DNA from: Verrucomicrobiota bacterium | GTDB taxonomy: Bacteria > Verrucomicrobiota > Verrucomicrobiae > Limisphaerales > UBA11358 | Reading direction: 5' to 3' | Length of the DNA stretch: 55,318 bases | Assembly: GCA_014860005.1 (NCBI GenBank) | Contig: JACZKP010000207.1 | Span: 1 to 55,318, forward strand | In this document: piece after piece, positions 1-8,582 of the stretch | Layout of the letters: each line of letters begins with the position of its first letter | How positions within the stretch are numbered: the first letter of the stretch is position 1 | Made by a program: the position numbers and the translations under genes | The notes under the pieces: model-generated | What the model was told of the DNA's origin: nothing | Database searches by the model: none | The model's input: only the letters and a program-made list of their open reading frames with translations

Positions 1-1
1 G

Positions 2-141
2 CCGGAACAGCCACCGCCGAGGATTACCACATCAGGCAAACTGGTCGAATGAGCCTCTGTAGTGCAGACCTTTTTGATCGCTGGATTGGATGCCAACCAC
101 TTGCGTCATCATTCCACCCTGAATAGCGGAAGTCGGGCTAA
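2..141. repeat. Left copy of 140-bp terminal inverted repeat
   Basis: This segment is an exact reverse complement of 55179-55318; I compared them base by base and the match stops at 142 (g) against 55178 (complement t). Read outward on the minus strand it contains an open stretch ending in the residues PDVVILGGGCSG, which resembles the start of a nucleotide-binding Rossmann fold, but there is no convincing start codon. It is probably the edge of a dispersed repeat or a repeated gene. I see nothing recognisable between 142 and 317. Confidence 0.9.
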
Positions 142-317
142 GGCTGCGGACAACCGGTTTCGTTTCCATTCAACTGACCGTGGTTTTTGCCGGGCAAATT
201 TGGGATGACTTCCTTAGTACGTCCTGTATGAATTGTGCGCAAATTCCATTCGCGTGACGCGCGTCCGACATAACCAGCGCCATCCAGATTACGGATCGGA
301 ACGAGCGTGATCCAGGT

Positions 318-1769
318 TCACGCCACAATTCCATCCACCACCTTCCCAAACACATCCGTCAACCGGAAGTCACGGCCCTGGTAGCGGTAGGTAAGTCGTT
401 TGTGGTCAATGCCGCAGAGCCGCAGCATCGTGGCGTGCAAATCGTGGACGTGCATTTGCTGGGCGTCGTCAATGTAGCGGTAGCCCAACTCGTCCGTGCT
501 GCCCCAGGTGATTCCCGGCTTGATGCCGCCGCCGGCCAGCCAGACCGAGAACGCCAGGATGTGATGGTCGCGACCTGAGCCCTGACCCATCGGCGTGCGA
601 CCGAATTCGCCGCCCCATAAAATCAGCGTGTCGTCCAGCAGGCCGCGTTGCTTCAAGTCCTTCACCAGCGCGGCGCTCGATTGGTCCACGTCTTCGGCAC
701 CCCATTTCATGCCGTTGACGATGTCGCCGTGGTGGTCCCACGCGCGGTGATAAAGTTGGATGAAGCGCACGCCGCGTTCGGCGAGCCGGCGCGCGAGCAG
801 GCAATTCGACGCGAAGCTGCCGTCGCCCGGGTTTTTCACACCGTACATTTCCAGCATCTCCTTCGACTCAGTCTTGAAGTCGGTGAGTTCCGGCACGGAG
901 GTTTGCATCTTGAACGCCAGTTCAAGCTGGCTGATGCGCGTCTGGATTTCCGGGTCGAGTTGTTCTTCGGCGAGAATGCCGTTCATGCGCTTGATTTCTT
1001 CGACGACCTGCCGTTGCGTGCTCTGGCAAACGCCCTCCGGATTGCCGATGTAATGCACCAGGTCGCCCTTGGACTGAAACGACACGCCCTGAAATTTGCT
1101 CGGCAGAAATCCGCTGGACCATTGCCGCGCGGAGACGGGTTGCAGGCCGGTGCGACCGGCGGAATTCAGGACCACGAACCCGGGCAGGTTGTCGGTTTCC
1201 GCGCCCAATCCGTAGAGCAACCACGAACCCATGCTGGGCCGGCCCTTGATAATGGAGCCGGTGTTCATGAACGCGTGCGCGGGGTCGTGGTTGATCTGCT
1301 CCGTGTGCATTGAGCGCACGATGCAGAGGTCGTCCGCAATGCTGCCGAGGTGCGGGAAGAGCGTGGAAATCTCCGGGCCGGACTCACCCCACTTTTTGAA
1401 TTCGCAGAACGGCCCGCGCGCCTTCAGTTCCGTGTTCTGCAACTGCGCGAGTTGCTGGCCTTTGGTGAACGATTCGGGAAACGGCTGGCCGTCAATTTCC
1501 TTGAGCTTCGGCTTGTAGTCGAACGTCTCCAAATGCGACGGCCCGCCCGCCATGCAGAGGTGGATGATGCGTTTCGCTTTGATGGGAAAATGCGGCGGCT
1601 GGATGAGGCCCCGCCAGCGTTCGTCCGCACGGGCCGTGCCGCCGAGGATTGCCGGATTCAGCAACGACGCCAGCGCCATCCCGCCGAGGCCGTAGGCCGC
1701 GCGGCCCAGGAACGTCCGGCGGTTGATGCCGCGTTGGAACGCGTCCGGGTCAAATGATAAAGCTCTCAT
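318..1769 (-). CDS. DUF1501 family exported protein (Tat signal)
   Basis: A 483-residue protein of the DUF1501 family, which is related to the alkaline phosphatase/sulfatase fold and abundant in Planctomycetes and Verrucomicrobia. The N-terminus carries a twin-arginine signal (NRRTFLGRAAYGLGG near residue 17), so it is probably exported folded. Family-typical stretches are visible: HLCMAGGPSHLETFDYKP near residue 70, IVRSMHTEQINHDPAHAFM near 150 and GGEFGRTPMGQGSGRDHH near 390. The start at 1769 places the Tat motif correctly. The upstream minus-strand partner is a PSD1-type cytochrome protein. These pairs are a standard two-gene module in this phylum, here split by a small inserted gene. The biochemical function of the family is not established. 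Confidence 0.93.
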   Translation of the reverse strand: MRALSFDPDAFQRGINRRTFLGRAAYGLGGMALASLLNPAILGGTARADERWRGLIQPPHFPIKAKRIIHLCMAGGPSHLETFDYKPKLKEIDGQPFPESFTKGQQLAQLQNTELKARGPFCEFKKWGESGPEISTLFPHLGSIADDLCIVRSMHTEQINHDPAHAFMNTGSIIKGRPSMGSWLLYGLGAETDNLPGFVVLNSAGRTGLQPVSARQWSSGFLPSKFQGVSFQSKGDLVHYIGNPEGVCQSTQRQVVEEIKRMNGILAEEQLDPEIQTRISQLELAFKMQTSVPELTDFKTESKEMLEMYGVKNPGDGSFASNCLLARRLAERGVRFIQLYHRAWDHHGDIVNGMKWGAEDVDQSSAALVKDLKQRGLLDDTLILWGGEFGRTPMGQGSGRDHHILAFSVWLAGGGIKPGITWGSTDELGYRYIDDAQQMHVHDLHATMLRLCGIDHKRLTYRYQGRDFRLTDVFGKVVDGIVA

Positions 1770-1773
1770 GGTT

Positions 1774-1842
1774 CAAAACACCAAAAACCAAACATCAAAC
1801 ACCAAATAAACACCAAAATTCAAACACCAAGCATCAAATAAA
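1774..1842. repeat. A/C-rich simple repeat array
   Basis: Tandem variations on the unit ACCAAACATCAAAC lie between the start of the DUF1501 gene and the end of the small four-helix-bundle gene. The complementary (G/T-rich) version occurs at 2318-2358 on the other side of that small gene, so the two arrays bracket it in inverted orientation. Confidence 0.85.
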
Positions 1843-1874
1843 AGCCAACTTTCAAACTTCAAGAATCATGCGGT

Positions 1875-2231
1875 TCATTTTCGGCACATGGTTGCGAGGA
1901 TGCGGATCAGCTCCGGTTGCTTCGCGATAGAGCCGCGGGCTTCTTCAGCCAGGGACGGCTCGGACGCGGCGATCATGCGCAGGAAAAACCGCGTCTCCTT
2001 GGCTTCTTTGAGACAGCGTTTCGCGGTATAACGGAAATCCTTCTTCGAGACACAGTCGTTCGCTTCGCAGAAATTCGCGCCCACGCTGGTGCCGCTGCCA
2101 ACAATCTGGTTGATCAGCCGGTCGTTGCCCGGCCCGCGGGGAATTCGCTTTGAGAAACGGATGATGCTTTCGCCAAACACCGCCGTGCGCTCCTCAAAAT
2201 CAAAAGGATGTCGGGCTTGAGTCTCCGTCAT
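1875..2231 (-). CDS. Four helix bundle protein (23S rRNA intervening-sequence type)
   Basis: A 118-residue protein with the hallmarks of the four helix bundle / S23 family: FDFEERTAVFGESIIRFSKR at the start, the central stretch QIVGSGTSVGANFCEAND, and then KKDFRYTAKRCLKEAKETRF. Members were first found inside 23S rRNA intervening sequences but are also common as stand-alone intergenic genes with unknown function. Here it sits between the PSD1 and DUF1501 genes, bracketed by A/C-rich and G/T-rich repeat arrays in inverted orientation, which suggests that it arrived as a small cassette. The family call is secure; a role in rRNA is not implied. Confidence 0.9.
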   Translation of the reverse strand: MTETQARHPFDFEERTAVFGESIIRFSKRIPRGPGNDRLINQIVGSGTSVGANFCEANDCVSKKDFRYTAKRCLKEAKETRFFLRMIAASEPSLAEEARGSIAKQPELIRILATMCRK

Positions 2232-2317
2232 TGGTTCATCGCGGAGAATCCAGGAACTGTCCCCGTTGTCATGCGAATACGAGACTCCCGCCGACCGCTT
2301 CTTGGAGCTTGGAAGTT

Positions 2318-2358
2318 CTTTGGTGTTTGGTGTTTGGTTTTTGATGTTTGGTGTTTCC
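2318..2358. repeat. G/T-rich simple repeat array
   Basis: Repeats of TTTGGTGTTTGG type directly abut the end of the PSD1 gene (stop at 2361). They are the inverted counterpart of the array at 1774-1842. Together the two arrays frame the four-helix-bundle gene. Confidence 0.85.
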
Positions 2359-2360
2359 CA

Positions 2361-5300
2361 TCAGTACCTCGTAATCGTCTCGTGCAAATTCAGGATCACG
2401 CGGCACACCTGTGTCCATGCCGCCAGTTCGGCCGCGTCGGTGTTTTGCGATGCGGGCGCGAGGCCCACCTTCGCGAGTTTCGCGGGTTCATCAGCCTCCG
2501 TCCGATAATGTTCGCGCTGTCGGTTGAGAAAACTCAGCAGCGAACTCTTTTCCCTGACCTTGGCGGGCCGGGCCAGTGCGCGCTGGAAAACCAACTCGAT
2601 TCGTTCTTCGTCGGAATTGCATTTCTTCGCCAGCACGCGTTCGGCGAAAACGCGCGCCGCTTCCACGAACGAGGGATCGTTCAACAACGTGAGCATCTGT
2701 TGCGGTGTGTTCGAGACGACGCGATTGGCCGTACACTCCTCGCGCGATGGCGCGTCGAAATTCGCCAGCATCGGTTGCAGGAACGTGCGCTGCCAGTGGG
2801 CATAGACGCCGCGCCGATATTGGCGCTCGTCCGTGTTCGCGTGGTAATCGCGATCGGGGAATTGCAGTTGCGCGTAATAGCCGGGCGGCTGATATGGTTG
2901 CGCGCTGGGGCCTCCAAGCTCCGGGTTGAGCAACCCGGCGATGAACAGGGCGTTGTCGCGCACAAACTCCGCTTCGAGCCGGCGCGGATTCTGCGCCGCC
3001 AGCAGGCGGTTGTTCGGGTCGCGGTCCTTCAACGCAAGCCGTTGATTCGCGCTTTGCCGGTACGTGGCGGACGTGACCATCAATTTCACGATGTGTTTCA
3101 CGTCCCAGCCGCGCTCCATGAATTCCACCGCCAGCCAGTCGAGCAATTCGGGATGCGACGGCGCTTCGCCCTGGGCGCCGAGATCGTCCAGCACCGGCGA
3201 CAGACCCTGACCAAAGAACTCCTTCCATAGCCGGTTCACCATGGTGCGCGCGGTGAGCGGGTTGTCGCGTGAAACCAGCCAGCGGGCGAGGTCCAAACGT
3301 GTCAGGTGGCGACCATCCGCGCCAGGCGCTGGCGGCAGGAAATGCGGCGTGGCCGGCTCGACGATCTCGCCGCTGTCATCCTGCCAGTTGCCGCGCGGCA
3401 GCACGCGCGTCGTCAGGGGTTCGCGCACTTCGGTGATCATCGTCCAGGCGCGGCCTCCGCGACATTCGCGAAGATCGGTCCACAAGCTTTGCACCTTGGC
3501 GAACGCGGCTTCGTCCCAGGCTGTGCTGAACAGATAAGTCGCGTTCAGCAGGTCGCGGTCGGCCTTTGAGCGGAGGCGCGCGGATTGCGCCAGCGCGCTG
3601 CGCAAGGGTTCTCCGATCCCGGATCGCAGCGGATCACCGCTCGCGAAGGGAGTAACGGAGACGCGCACGCTCGCCACGGGCGCACTGCCGAGGTTGATGA
3701 TCAGTGAATCGCCCTCGGAAATTCTGACAGGTTTCGCCAGCAGCCAGACGGCGGTCAGCAAATCGTGATCGGGCGAAAGCTGCCAGCGATCTTTCACGCC
3801 GATGATGGGCAGCGTCATCGAATAACGCTCCTGCTTGTGATCGGCTTCCGCGTGGTAAAACGCGAGTTTCGTTTCCTTGTCGCCAGACTTCGGTTTCAGC
3901 GTGGCGCTGGGGCTGATGGCAGCGGAGCGTCGCCGCTTCTGGCCGTCGCGCTGGGTGTCTTCCAGCGGAACAATCTCCAGCCGCACGGCGGCCAGCCAAC
4001 CGTCCGTCAACGGCAATGTTAATCGCGTGCTGTCCCGGACCAAACCGCTGAACGCCACGGCAGCGTCCGCCTGCACGGTGAAATTCGTGATCGCAACGGC
4101 GTTGGTGTCTTTCATTTTAACGGCAACTTCCGGCATGGGCATCATCCAGCCGGTGGGCCATTTCTTGAGAAAATTCAAGCCGGCCTGCCGCCACGTTCTG
4201 AACGCTTCACGTTGCGTGGGATCGGTGCGCAGGCTCGCTGCCGCGGCGGTTTCAATCTCGGCGATCTGCTGGCGCAGCCGATCCATGCGGCGCAGCAGAT
4301 ACGGACTTTCCACTTCGATCTCTGGCGGAAACGGATGATCGTTGCTCCAGCCTTTGAGATCGGGATTCGGCGTGTAATTGTAGTCGTTGTAAACGCCCCA
4401 TTGCTTCACGTCGGCGAAGAACGCCTCCATTGCGTAGAAATCCTTCGCGGTGAAGGGATCGTATTTGTGGTCGTGACACTCGGCGCAACCCATCGTGGAG
4501 CCGAGCCAGGCGGTGGAAACGGCGCGCACGCGGTCGGCCTGATACTTGGCGATGTACTCCTTGGGCTGCGCGCCGCCCTCGCGCGTCATCATGTTCAGAC
4601 GATTGAAACCGGTGGCGATGATCTGTTCTTCCGTTGGGTTGGGCAGCAGGTCGCCCGCGATTTGCTCCACAGTGAACTGGTCGAAGGGCTGGTTGCGGTT
4701 GAACGCGTTGATCACGCAATCGCGATACGGAAAAATGTTCTGATTCTGGTCGCCGTGATAACCCACGGTGTCCGCGTAGCGCACCACGTCCAGCCACGGC
4801 ACCGCCATGCGTTCGCCAAAGTGCGGCGAGGCGAGCAGCCGGTCCACCTGACGCTCGTAGGATTGGGGGCTTTGGTCCTGGAGAAAGTCAGCGACGGCTT
4901 CAGGCGTCGGCGGCAGGCCGGTCAAATCGAGACTCAAACGGCGCAGCAACGTGCGTTGGTCGGCCTCGGGTGAGGGTTTGATATTTTGCGGCTCAAGTTC
5001 CGCGAGGATGAACGCGTCAATCGGGTTTCGGACTGCGGATTTCCGATCTCGGATTTCCGGCGCGAGTGGCCGTTCGGGTTTGATGTACGCCCAGTGCGGC
5101 TGATAATCCGCGCCCGCAGCAATCCAGCGTTGCAGCAGTTCCTTTTGCGCGTCGGTCAGTTTCTTGCGCGAGTCCGGCGGCGGCATCAAATCGTCCGCGT
5201 CCGCGGTGAAGATACGGGCGATGAGTTCGCTCTCATCGGGCTGGCCGGGAACAATTGCGCCGCGCGCGATCGCGGTCTCGCGATCATCCAGCCGCAACCG

Positions 5301-5480
5301 CGCCTTGCGCGTGTTCTGGTCCGGCCCGTGACAGACGAAACAGTTTTCCGAAAGGATGGGCCGGATGTCGCGATTGAATTGAATGGTTGGCGACGAAGCG
5401 GAAGCGGCGAAGGCAAAAGCGCAACCGACGCCCAACCCGAGTTGGGCCTGCGTGAGTCTGATGATGCGTCCGGGTGTCAT
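2361..5480 (-). CDS. PSD1-type cytochrome c / DUF1549 / DUF1553 protein
   Basis: A 1039-residue exported protein. After a signal peptide comes a planctomycete cytochrome C (PSC1) domain with heme motif CFVCH near residue 47 and the usual following RLRLDDRETAIARGAIVPG. The DUF1549 domain follows (PIDAFILAELE and RRLSLDLTGLPPTPEAV, about residues 150-350), including CAECHDHKYDPF. The DUF1553 domain occupies about residues 740-1010 (LARWLVSRDNPLTARTMVNR; SNTPQQMLTLLNDPSF). Such proteins are frequent in Planctomycetes and Verrucomicrobia and are thought to act in the periplasm, possibly in polysaccharide or lactate metabolism, but the reaction is unknown. It is the usual operon partner of the DUF1501 gene downstream. 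Confidence 0.94.
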   Translation of the reverse strand: MTPGRIIRLTQAQLGLGVGCAFAFAASASSPTIQFNRDIRPILSENCFVCHGPDQNTRKARLRLDDRETAIARGAIVPGQPDESELIARIFTADADDLMPPPDSRKKLTDAQKELLQRWIAAGADYQPHWAYIKPERPLAPEIRDRKSAVRNPIDAFILAELEPQNIKPSPEADQRTLLRRLSLDLTGLPPTPEAVADFLQDQSPQSYERQVDRLLASPHFGERMAVPWLDVVRYADTVGYHGDQNQNIFPYRDCVINAFNRNQPFDQFTVEQIAGDLLPNPTEEQIIATGFNRLNMMTREGGAQPKEYIAKYQADRVRAVSTAWLGSTMGCAECHDHKYDPFTAKDFYAMEAFFADVKQWGVYNDYNYTPNPDLKGWSNDHPFPPEIEVESPYLLRRMDRLRQQIAEIETAAAASLRTDPTQREAFRTWRQAGLNFLKKWPTGWMMPMPEVAVKMKDTNAVAITNFTVQADAAVAFSGLVRDSTRLTLPLTDGWLAAVRLEIVPLEDTQRDGQKRRRSAAISPSATLKPKSGDKETKLAFYHAEADHKQERYSMTLPIIGVKDRWQLSPDHDLLTAVWLLAKPVRISEGDSLIINLGSAPVASVRVSVTPFASGDPLRSGIGEPLRSALAQSARLRSKADRDLLNATYLFSTAWDEAAFAKVQSLWTDLRECRGGRAWTMITEVREPLTTRVLPRGNWQDDSGEIVEPATPHFLPPAPGADGRHLTRLDLARWLVSRDNPLTARTMVNRLWKEFFGQGLSPVLDDLGAQGEAPSHPELLDWLAVEFMERGWDVKHIVKLMVTSATYRQSANQRLALKDRDPNNRLLAAQNPRRLEAEFVRDNALFIAGLLNPELGGPSAQPYQPPGYYAQLQFPDRDYHANTDERQYRRGVYAHWQRTFLQPMLANFDAPSREECTANRVVSNTPQQMLTLLNDPSFVEAARVFAERVLAKKCNSDEERIELVFQRALARPAKVREKSSLLSFLNRQREHYRTEADEPAKLAKVGLAPASQNTDAAELAAWTQVCRVILNLHETITRY

Positions 5481-5813
5481 ACACGACGACGCACGCCGAT
5501 TTCATCCCTCATGCTCCCCGATCTGAAAACAAAACGCTTCGCCCAGATCCTTCAACGTGCTGATTGCAGGATGATTCACCAGGTTGTGGCGGCAGGCAAG
5601 CCCGCTTTCGTGTGCCTTGGTTTTGGGGGCGCACGCGCCCAGGGCGCGTGCGCTCCCCATTGCAAAAAGTGAGATGCGCGCTTCCCCGAATAGCCCAAAA
5701 GAACAGCCCAAAAGAACAGGCTTGTCACCCTTGCGGAACGGGCGTAAACGACAAGCATGTGAGTTGGCAATGACCTACAGGTCCCGGCCAAGCAATACTG
5801 TTCAGTCCATACC
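5481..5813. other. Gene-free stretch with a palindrome and one R1 repeat
   Basis: No gene is supported here. It lies upstream of the minus-strand PSD1 gene and the plus-strand small lipoprotein gene, so promoters in both directions are expected, but I cannot assign boxes. It contains a GC-rich near-perfect inverted repeat at 5625-5658 (arms of about 16 bases built on GGCGCACGCGCCC) and the first R1 copy at 5714-5751. Confidence 0.7.
5714..5751 (+). repeat. Repeat R1, copy 1
   Basis: 38 bases that match 6563-6600 at 35 positions. The shared core includes TGCGGAAC and GCGTAAACGA. It lies in non-coding DNA just upstream of the small lipoprotein gene. Confidence 0.8.
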
Positions 5814-5972
5814 ATGAAGCCTTGTGCCAGATTCTACATCGCCGCGTTTGGTGTAGCTGTGGCTCTGTCGCTGGCCAGTTGCGGCCCCGCCTTGGACGAA
5901 CGGAATTTATTTCTATGGTTTCTGCATCCAGGGAAGCCACCACGTGACATCCCCGCTATTCGCAACGCCTGA
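5814..5972 (+). CDS. Small lipoprotein, 52 aa
   Basis: A short open frame starting MKPCARFYIAAFGVAVALSL, followed by the lipobox LASC at residues 20-23 and a 29-residue mature tail ending DIPAIRNA. The signal peptide and lipobox are textbook, so it is probably a real small lipoprotein. The stop at 5970-5972 is followed after 6 bases by the ATG of a small membrane protein gene, which suggests a two-gene unit. No family is recognised. Confidence 0.6.
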   Translation: MKPCARFYIAAFGVAVALSLASCGPALDERNLFLWFLHPGKPPRDIPAIRNA

Positions 5973-5978
5973 CCCTTC

Positions 5979-6257
5979 ATGGTTATTCCCACGATTATCG
6001 TAGTTTTCTGGGGCTTATGGTTGAGCTCTGGGTGGGTTGGAATGTGGGTTCTCTGTGTGCCTTTTCCCCGGAAACACGGACGCCGCTGGGTTCTCCTGGT
6101 TGCCAGCTTGATGGCCATCGCCCTCGCCGGTGGGGCGGCGTGCATCGCTGTGTTGCACGAGGAGTTTCGCCCTCTGGGCTATTTGGGTGTGATCACGTTT
6201 ATTCCACTGGTAGTGAGTATAGCTGCGCTGATTCGTTGGCGGTTGCTTAAAGAATGA
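5979..6257 (+). CDS. Small membrane protein, 92 aa
   Basis: A hydrophobic protein with three predicted membrane segments: residues 1-27 (IPTIIVVFWGLWLSSGWVGM), 38-58 (VLLVASLMAIALAGGAACIA) and 66-85 (YLGVITFIPLVVSIAALI), ending RWRLLKE. It starts 6 bases after the small lipoprotein gene. No known family is recognised. The membrane pattern and close spacing support coding, but the function is unknown. Confidence 0.55.
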   Translation: MVIPTIIVVFWGLWLSSGWVGMWVLCVPFPRKHGRRWVLLVASLMAIALAGGAACIAVLHEEFRPLGYLGVITFIPLVVSIAALIRWRLLKE

Positions 6258-6408
6258 ACTCCCTTTGGCCGAGCCCCTGCTTGTTCAGCCGGCAAACTAA
6301 GTCCCGATTCAGAAGCCCCAATGGGAGAATTCCGCAAGGTTTTGGGGATTATCAGTCCCGGTATGTCAAGCCCGCTGCCCCTTTTGCCCCACTGGGTTGA
6401 AGGCGCAA

Positions 6409-6501
6409 AGCGGCAGAGGGCTGCCGCAGTCCACGACGCAGGCGCGAGGTGCGATGACAAGAAGAGTATTGAAACTGCTCTGATTCATTGCCGCCGGTGA
6501 G
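6409..6501 (+). repeat. Repeat R2, copy 1
   Basis: A 93-base element clearly related to 7141-7232. It opens with a small hairpin, CGGCAGAGGGCTGCCG, and ends in GCCGGTGAG. The first half matches strongly and the second half more loosely. It is non-coding here. Confidence 0.8.
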
Positions 6502-6562
6502 ATTGGGCTTCTTGCCCGAAGGCTGGCCTGGCGTGAGGAACTCGCTCCGCAAAAAACCGGGA

Positions 6563-6600
6563 GAACAGGCTTGCCACCCCTGCGGAACGAGCGTAAACGA
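6563..6600 (+). repeat. Repeat R1, copy 2
   Basis: Same orientation as copy 1 at 5714-5751, with three mismatches in 38 bases. It lies just upstream of the orphan gene at 6674. Confidence 0.8.
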
Positions 6601-6673
6601 AACGCAGGTGCCGGGCTTGCCAGTTGACCAATGGCCAGCCAATCTCGGCGAATCATCACTGTTGGTGGTAATC

Positions 6674-7090
6674 ATGAGCGCGAGGTCACACGAGAACTTG
6701 AAGGCGATTCGCTTTGCAGGCGAGTTGCTGCCGAATTGGGCGCAGTTGCTCGACTTCGCCGCCAGACTTTGTCCCGTCTCGGAGGAGATCCGCCATTGGT
6801 TTTCCAGACTCACGACTTGTGCGGGAGTTGATGACGCACGGACGGTGATTGACTATTGCAGCCAGCTCCGCGCGAGCATTCAGGAGCATCGGGAATCTAT
6901 AGCAGCCGAACTCCAGCGGAGTCGCGGAGATGCCCAGCCGTCACAGATTGTCGGAGCGTGGATGTATGCATTGGACATGATGCTTCAGGAGGCACATTCC
7001 AGCGAGACTTGCTCCTGGACCGTTGAAGGAGCAGAAGACGTTGTCATTGACGACGCGGATGGTGGAGACATTACACTGAGGCGTGTATGA
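6674..7090 (+). CDS. Hypothetical protein, 138 aa
   Basis: A soluble, acidic, mostly helical protein starting MSARSHENLKAIRFAGELLP. The frame is open upstream to 6488, but that part is translated repeat DNA (R1), so the internal ATG at 6674 is the likely start. The C-terminal part (TVEGAEDVVIDDADGGDI) is strongly acidic. No family is recognised. Repeats flank it on both sides, which fits an accessory gene. Coding is likely but not certain. Confidence 0.55.
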   Translation: MSARSHENLKAIRFAGELLPNWAQLLDFAARLCPVSEEIRHWFSRLTTCAGVDDARTVIDYCSQLRASIQEHRESIAAELQRSRGDAQPSQIVGAWMYALDMMLQEAHSSETCSWTVEGAEDVVIDDADGGDITLRRV

Positions 7091-7140
7091 CCAGAGTTGC
7101 GAAGACACGATAACCATGTGGACTTACTCCGTGGGGTAAA

Positions 7141-7232
7141 AGCGGCAGAGGGCTGCCGCACTTCACGACGCGGGTGCGCGGTGCGACGCCCACAGGAGTA
7201 TGGAAACCCTCTGTCCCTTTGTTGCCGGTGAG
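7141..7232 (+). repeat. Repeat R2, copy 2
   Basis: A 92-base relative of 6409-6501 in the same orientation, with the same CGGCAGAGGGCTGCCG hairpin at its left edge. It occupies most of the gap before the aldolase-like gene at 7279. Confidence 0.8.
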
Positions 7233-7278
7233 TCATTGTCAGCCCGCAGCCGCCCGGCTAACCTTCTTTCACAATCTC

Positions 7279-8451
7279 ATGTCAAAAGTGAATCATCCTG
7301 CTGTGTCTCCTGACTTTGCGCCGGCTGCGGTCGGCGCAAAGCACACCAATCATTGGTACGAAGTCAGCAACGCGGACGACGTGGATTCCCCGGCGTTGCT
7401 GGTTTATCCCGAGCGCGCGGAGGAAAACATCCGGCGCATGATCGCGCTGGTGGGGGACGTGTCCCGGCTGCGTCCGCACATGAAGACGCACAAATTGCCG
7501 GAATTGATCCGGCTGCAACTCGCGCACGGCATCACGAAGTTCAAATGCGCCACGATTGCCGAGGCGGAAATGACGGCGGCCTGCGGCGCGGCGGAAGTGT
7601 TGCTTGCGCACCAGCCCATCGGACCGAAGGTCTGGCGTTTCGTCCAACTGGTGCAGAAGTTTCCGCAAACCCGCTTCTCCACCATTGCCGACAACGCAGC
7701 CGTGATTCATTCACTTTCCGCATCGTGCCGCCTGGCGGGCGTGTCGGTGGGAGTGCTATTGGATATTGATTGTGGCATGCACCGCACGGGAATCGAACCT
7801 GGACCGCGAGCCGTGGAGCTTTACCGTTTACTTTGCACCCTGCCGGGCCTCAAGTCCGGCGAACTCCACGCCTACGATGGACACATCCGCGAGAGTGATC
7901 CGGCCAAACGCGCGGAGTTGTGCGCGGCGGCGCTCGCGCCGGTGCATGCTTTGCGGCGGGAATTGTTGCAGGCGGGCCTGCCGGTGCCGCGCCTGGTGGC
8001 GGGCGGCACGCCGACGTTTCCAATGCACGCGCGGCAGCCGGACGTGGAGTGCAGTCCCGGCACTTGTGTATTCTGGGATGCCGGTTATGACGCAGCCTGC
8101 GCGGACATGGATTTTCTACACGCGGCACTGGTGCTGACGCGGGTGGTGAGCAAGCCGGGCGGAAACCGTCTGTGTCTTGATCTCGGCCACAAAGCCATTG
8201 CCTCGGAGAATCCGCATCCGCGCGTGGTTTTTCTGAATCTGCCGGAAGCGAAGGCCGTTTCACACAGCGAGGAGCATCTGGTGGTGGAAACGGAAAGGGC
8301 GGGAGAATTTGAATTGGGCGCGTGTCTCTACGGCGTGCCGTGGCACGTTTGCCCGACGGTCGCATTGCACCCGGAGGCGGTGGTCGTGCGTGATGGCCGG
8401 GCGCAGGAACGGTGGGAGGTGGTGGCACGCAAACGCAGGTTGACGATTTAG
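7279..8451 (+). CDS. D-threonine aldolase / D-serine dehydratase-like PLP enzyme
   Basis: A 390-residue protein of the alanine-racemase-fold family that includes D-threonine aldolase and D-serine dehydratase DSD1. The pattern RPHMKTHK near residue 65 carries the expected pyridoxal-phosphate lysine. It is followed by ITKFKCATIAEAEMTAACGA, typical of the TIM-barrel domain. The C-terminal beta domain holds LDLGHKAIASENPHP and HSEEHLVVE, with histidines that bind the divalent metal in characterised relatives. The start at 7279 (MSKVNHPAVSPDF) is preferred because the longer frame runs back into repeat R2. It probably cleaves or dehydrates a D-amino acid in the cytoplasm; the substrate cannot be told from sequence. 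Confidence 0.85.
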   Translation: MSKVNHPAVSPDFAPAAVGAKHTNHWYEVSNADDVDSPALLVYPERAEENIRRMIALVGDVSRLRPHMKTHKLPELIRLQLAHGITKFKCATIAEAEMTAACGAAEVLLAHQPIGPKVWRFVQLVQKFPQTRFSTIADNAAVIHSLSASCRLAGVSVGVLLDIDCGMHRTGIEPGPRAVELYRLLCTLPGLKSGELHAYDGHIRESDPAKRAELCAAALAPVHALRRELLQAGLPVPRLVAGGTPTFPMHARQPDVECSPGTCVFWDAGYDAACADMDFLHAALVLTRVVSKPGGNRLCLDLGHKAIASENPHPRVVFLNLPEAKAVSHSEEHLVVETERAGEFELGACLYGVPWHVCPTVALHPEAVVVRDGRAQERWEVVARKRRLTI

Positions 8452-8582
8452 GGCCTGCTTCCCCGCTGATTATCGTTGATGCAATCGCACAGTTTTTGTT
8501 TCATACGGGTAGAGTAGAAGCGGAGTGGAAACCTCTTGTGCATCTGGTTATGGCGCACGTTGACCAAGGGTACCCTACGCAA

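Larger units (their letters stand above)
6258..6673. other. Repeat-filled intergenic stretch
   Basis: There is no gene that I would support. The stretch contains repeat R2 copy 1 (6409-6501) and R1 copy 2 (6563-6600), leading into the orphan gene at 6674. An in-frame extension of that gene upstream to 6488 is open, but it translates repeat DNA. Confidence 0.7.

Noticed and set aside
5481..7278. CRISPR array in the repeat-rich pocket
   Set aside because: Repeats R1 and R2 occur only twice each at irregular spacing with no regular spacers, and there are no cas genes.
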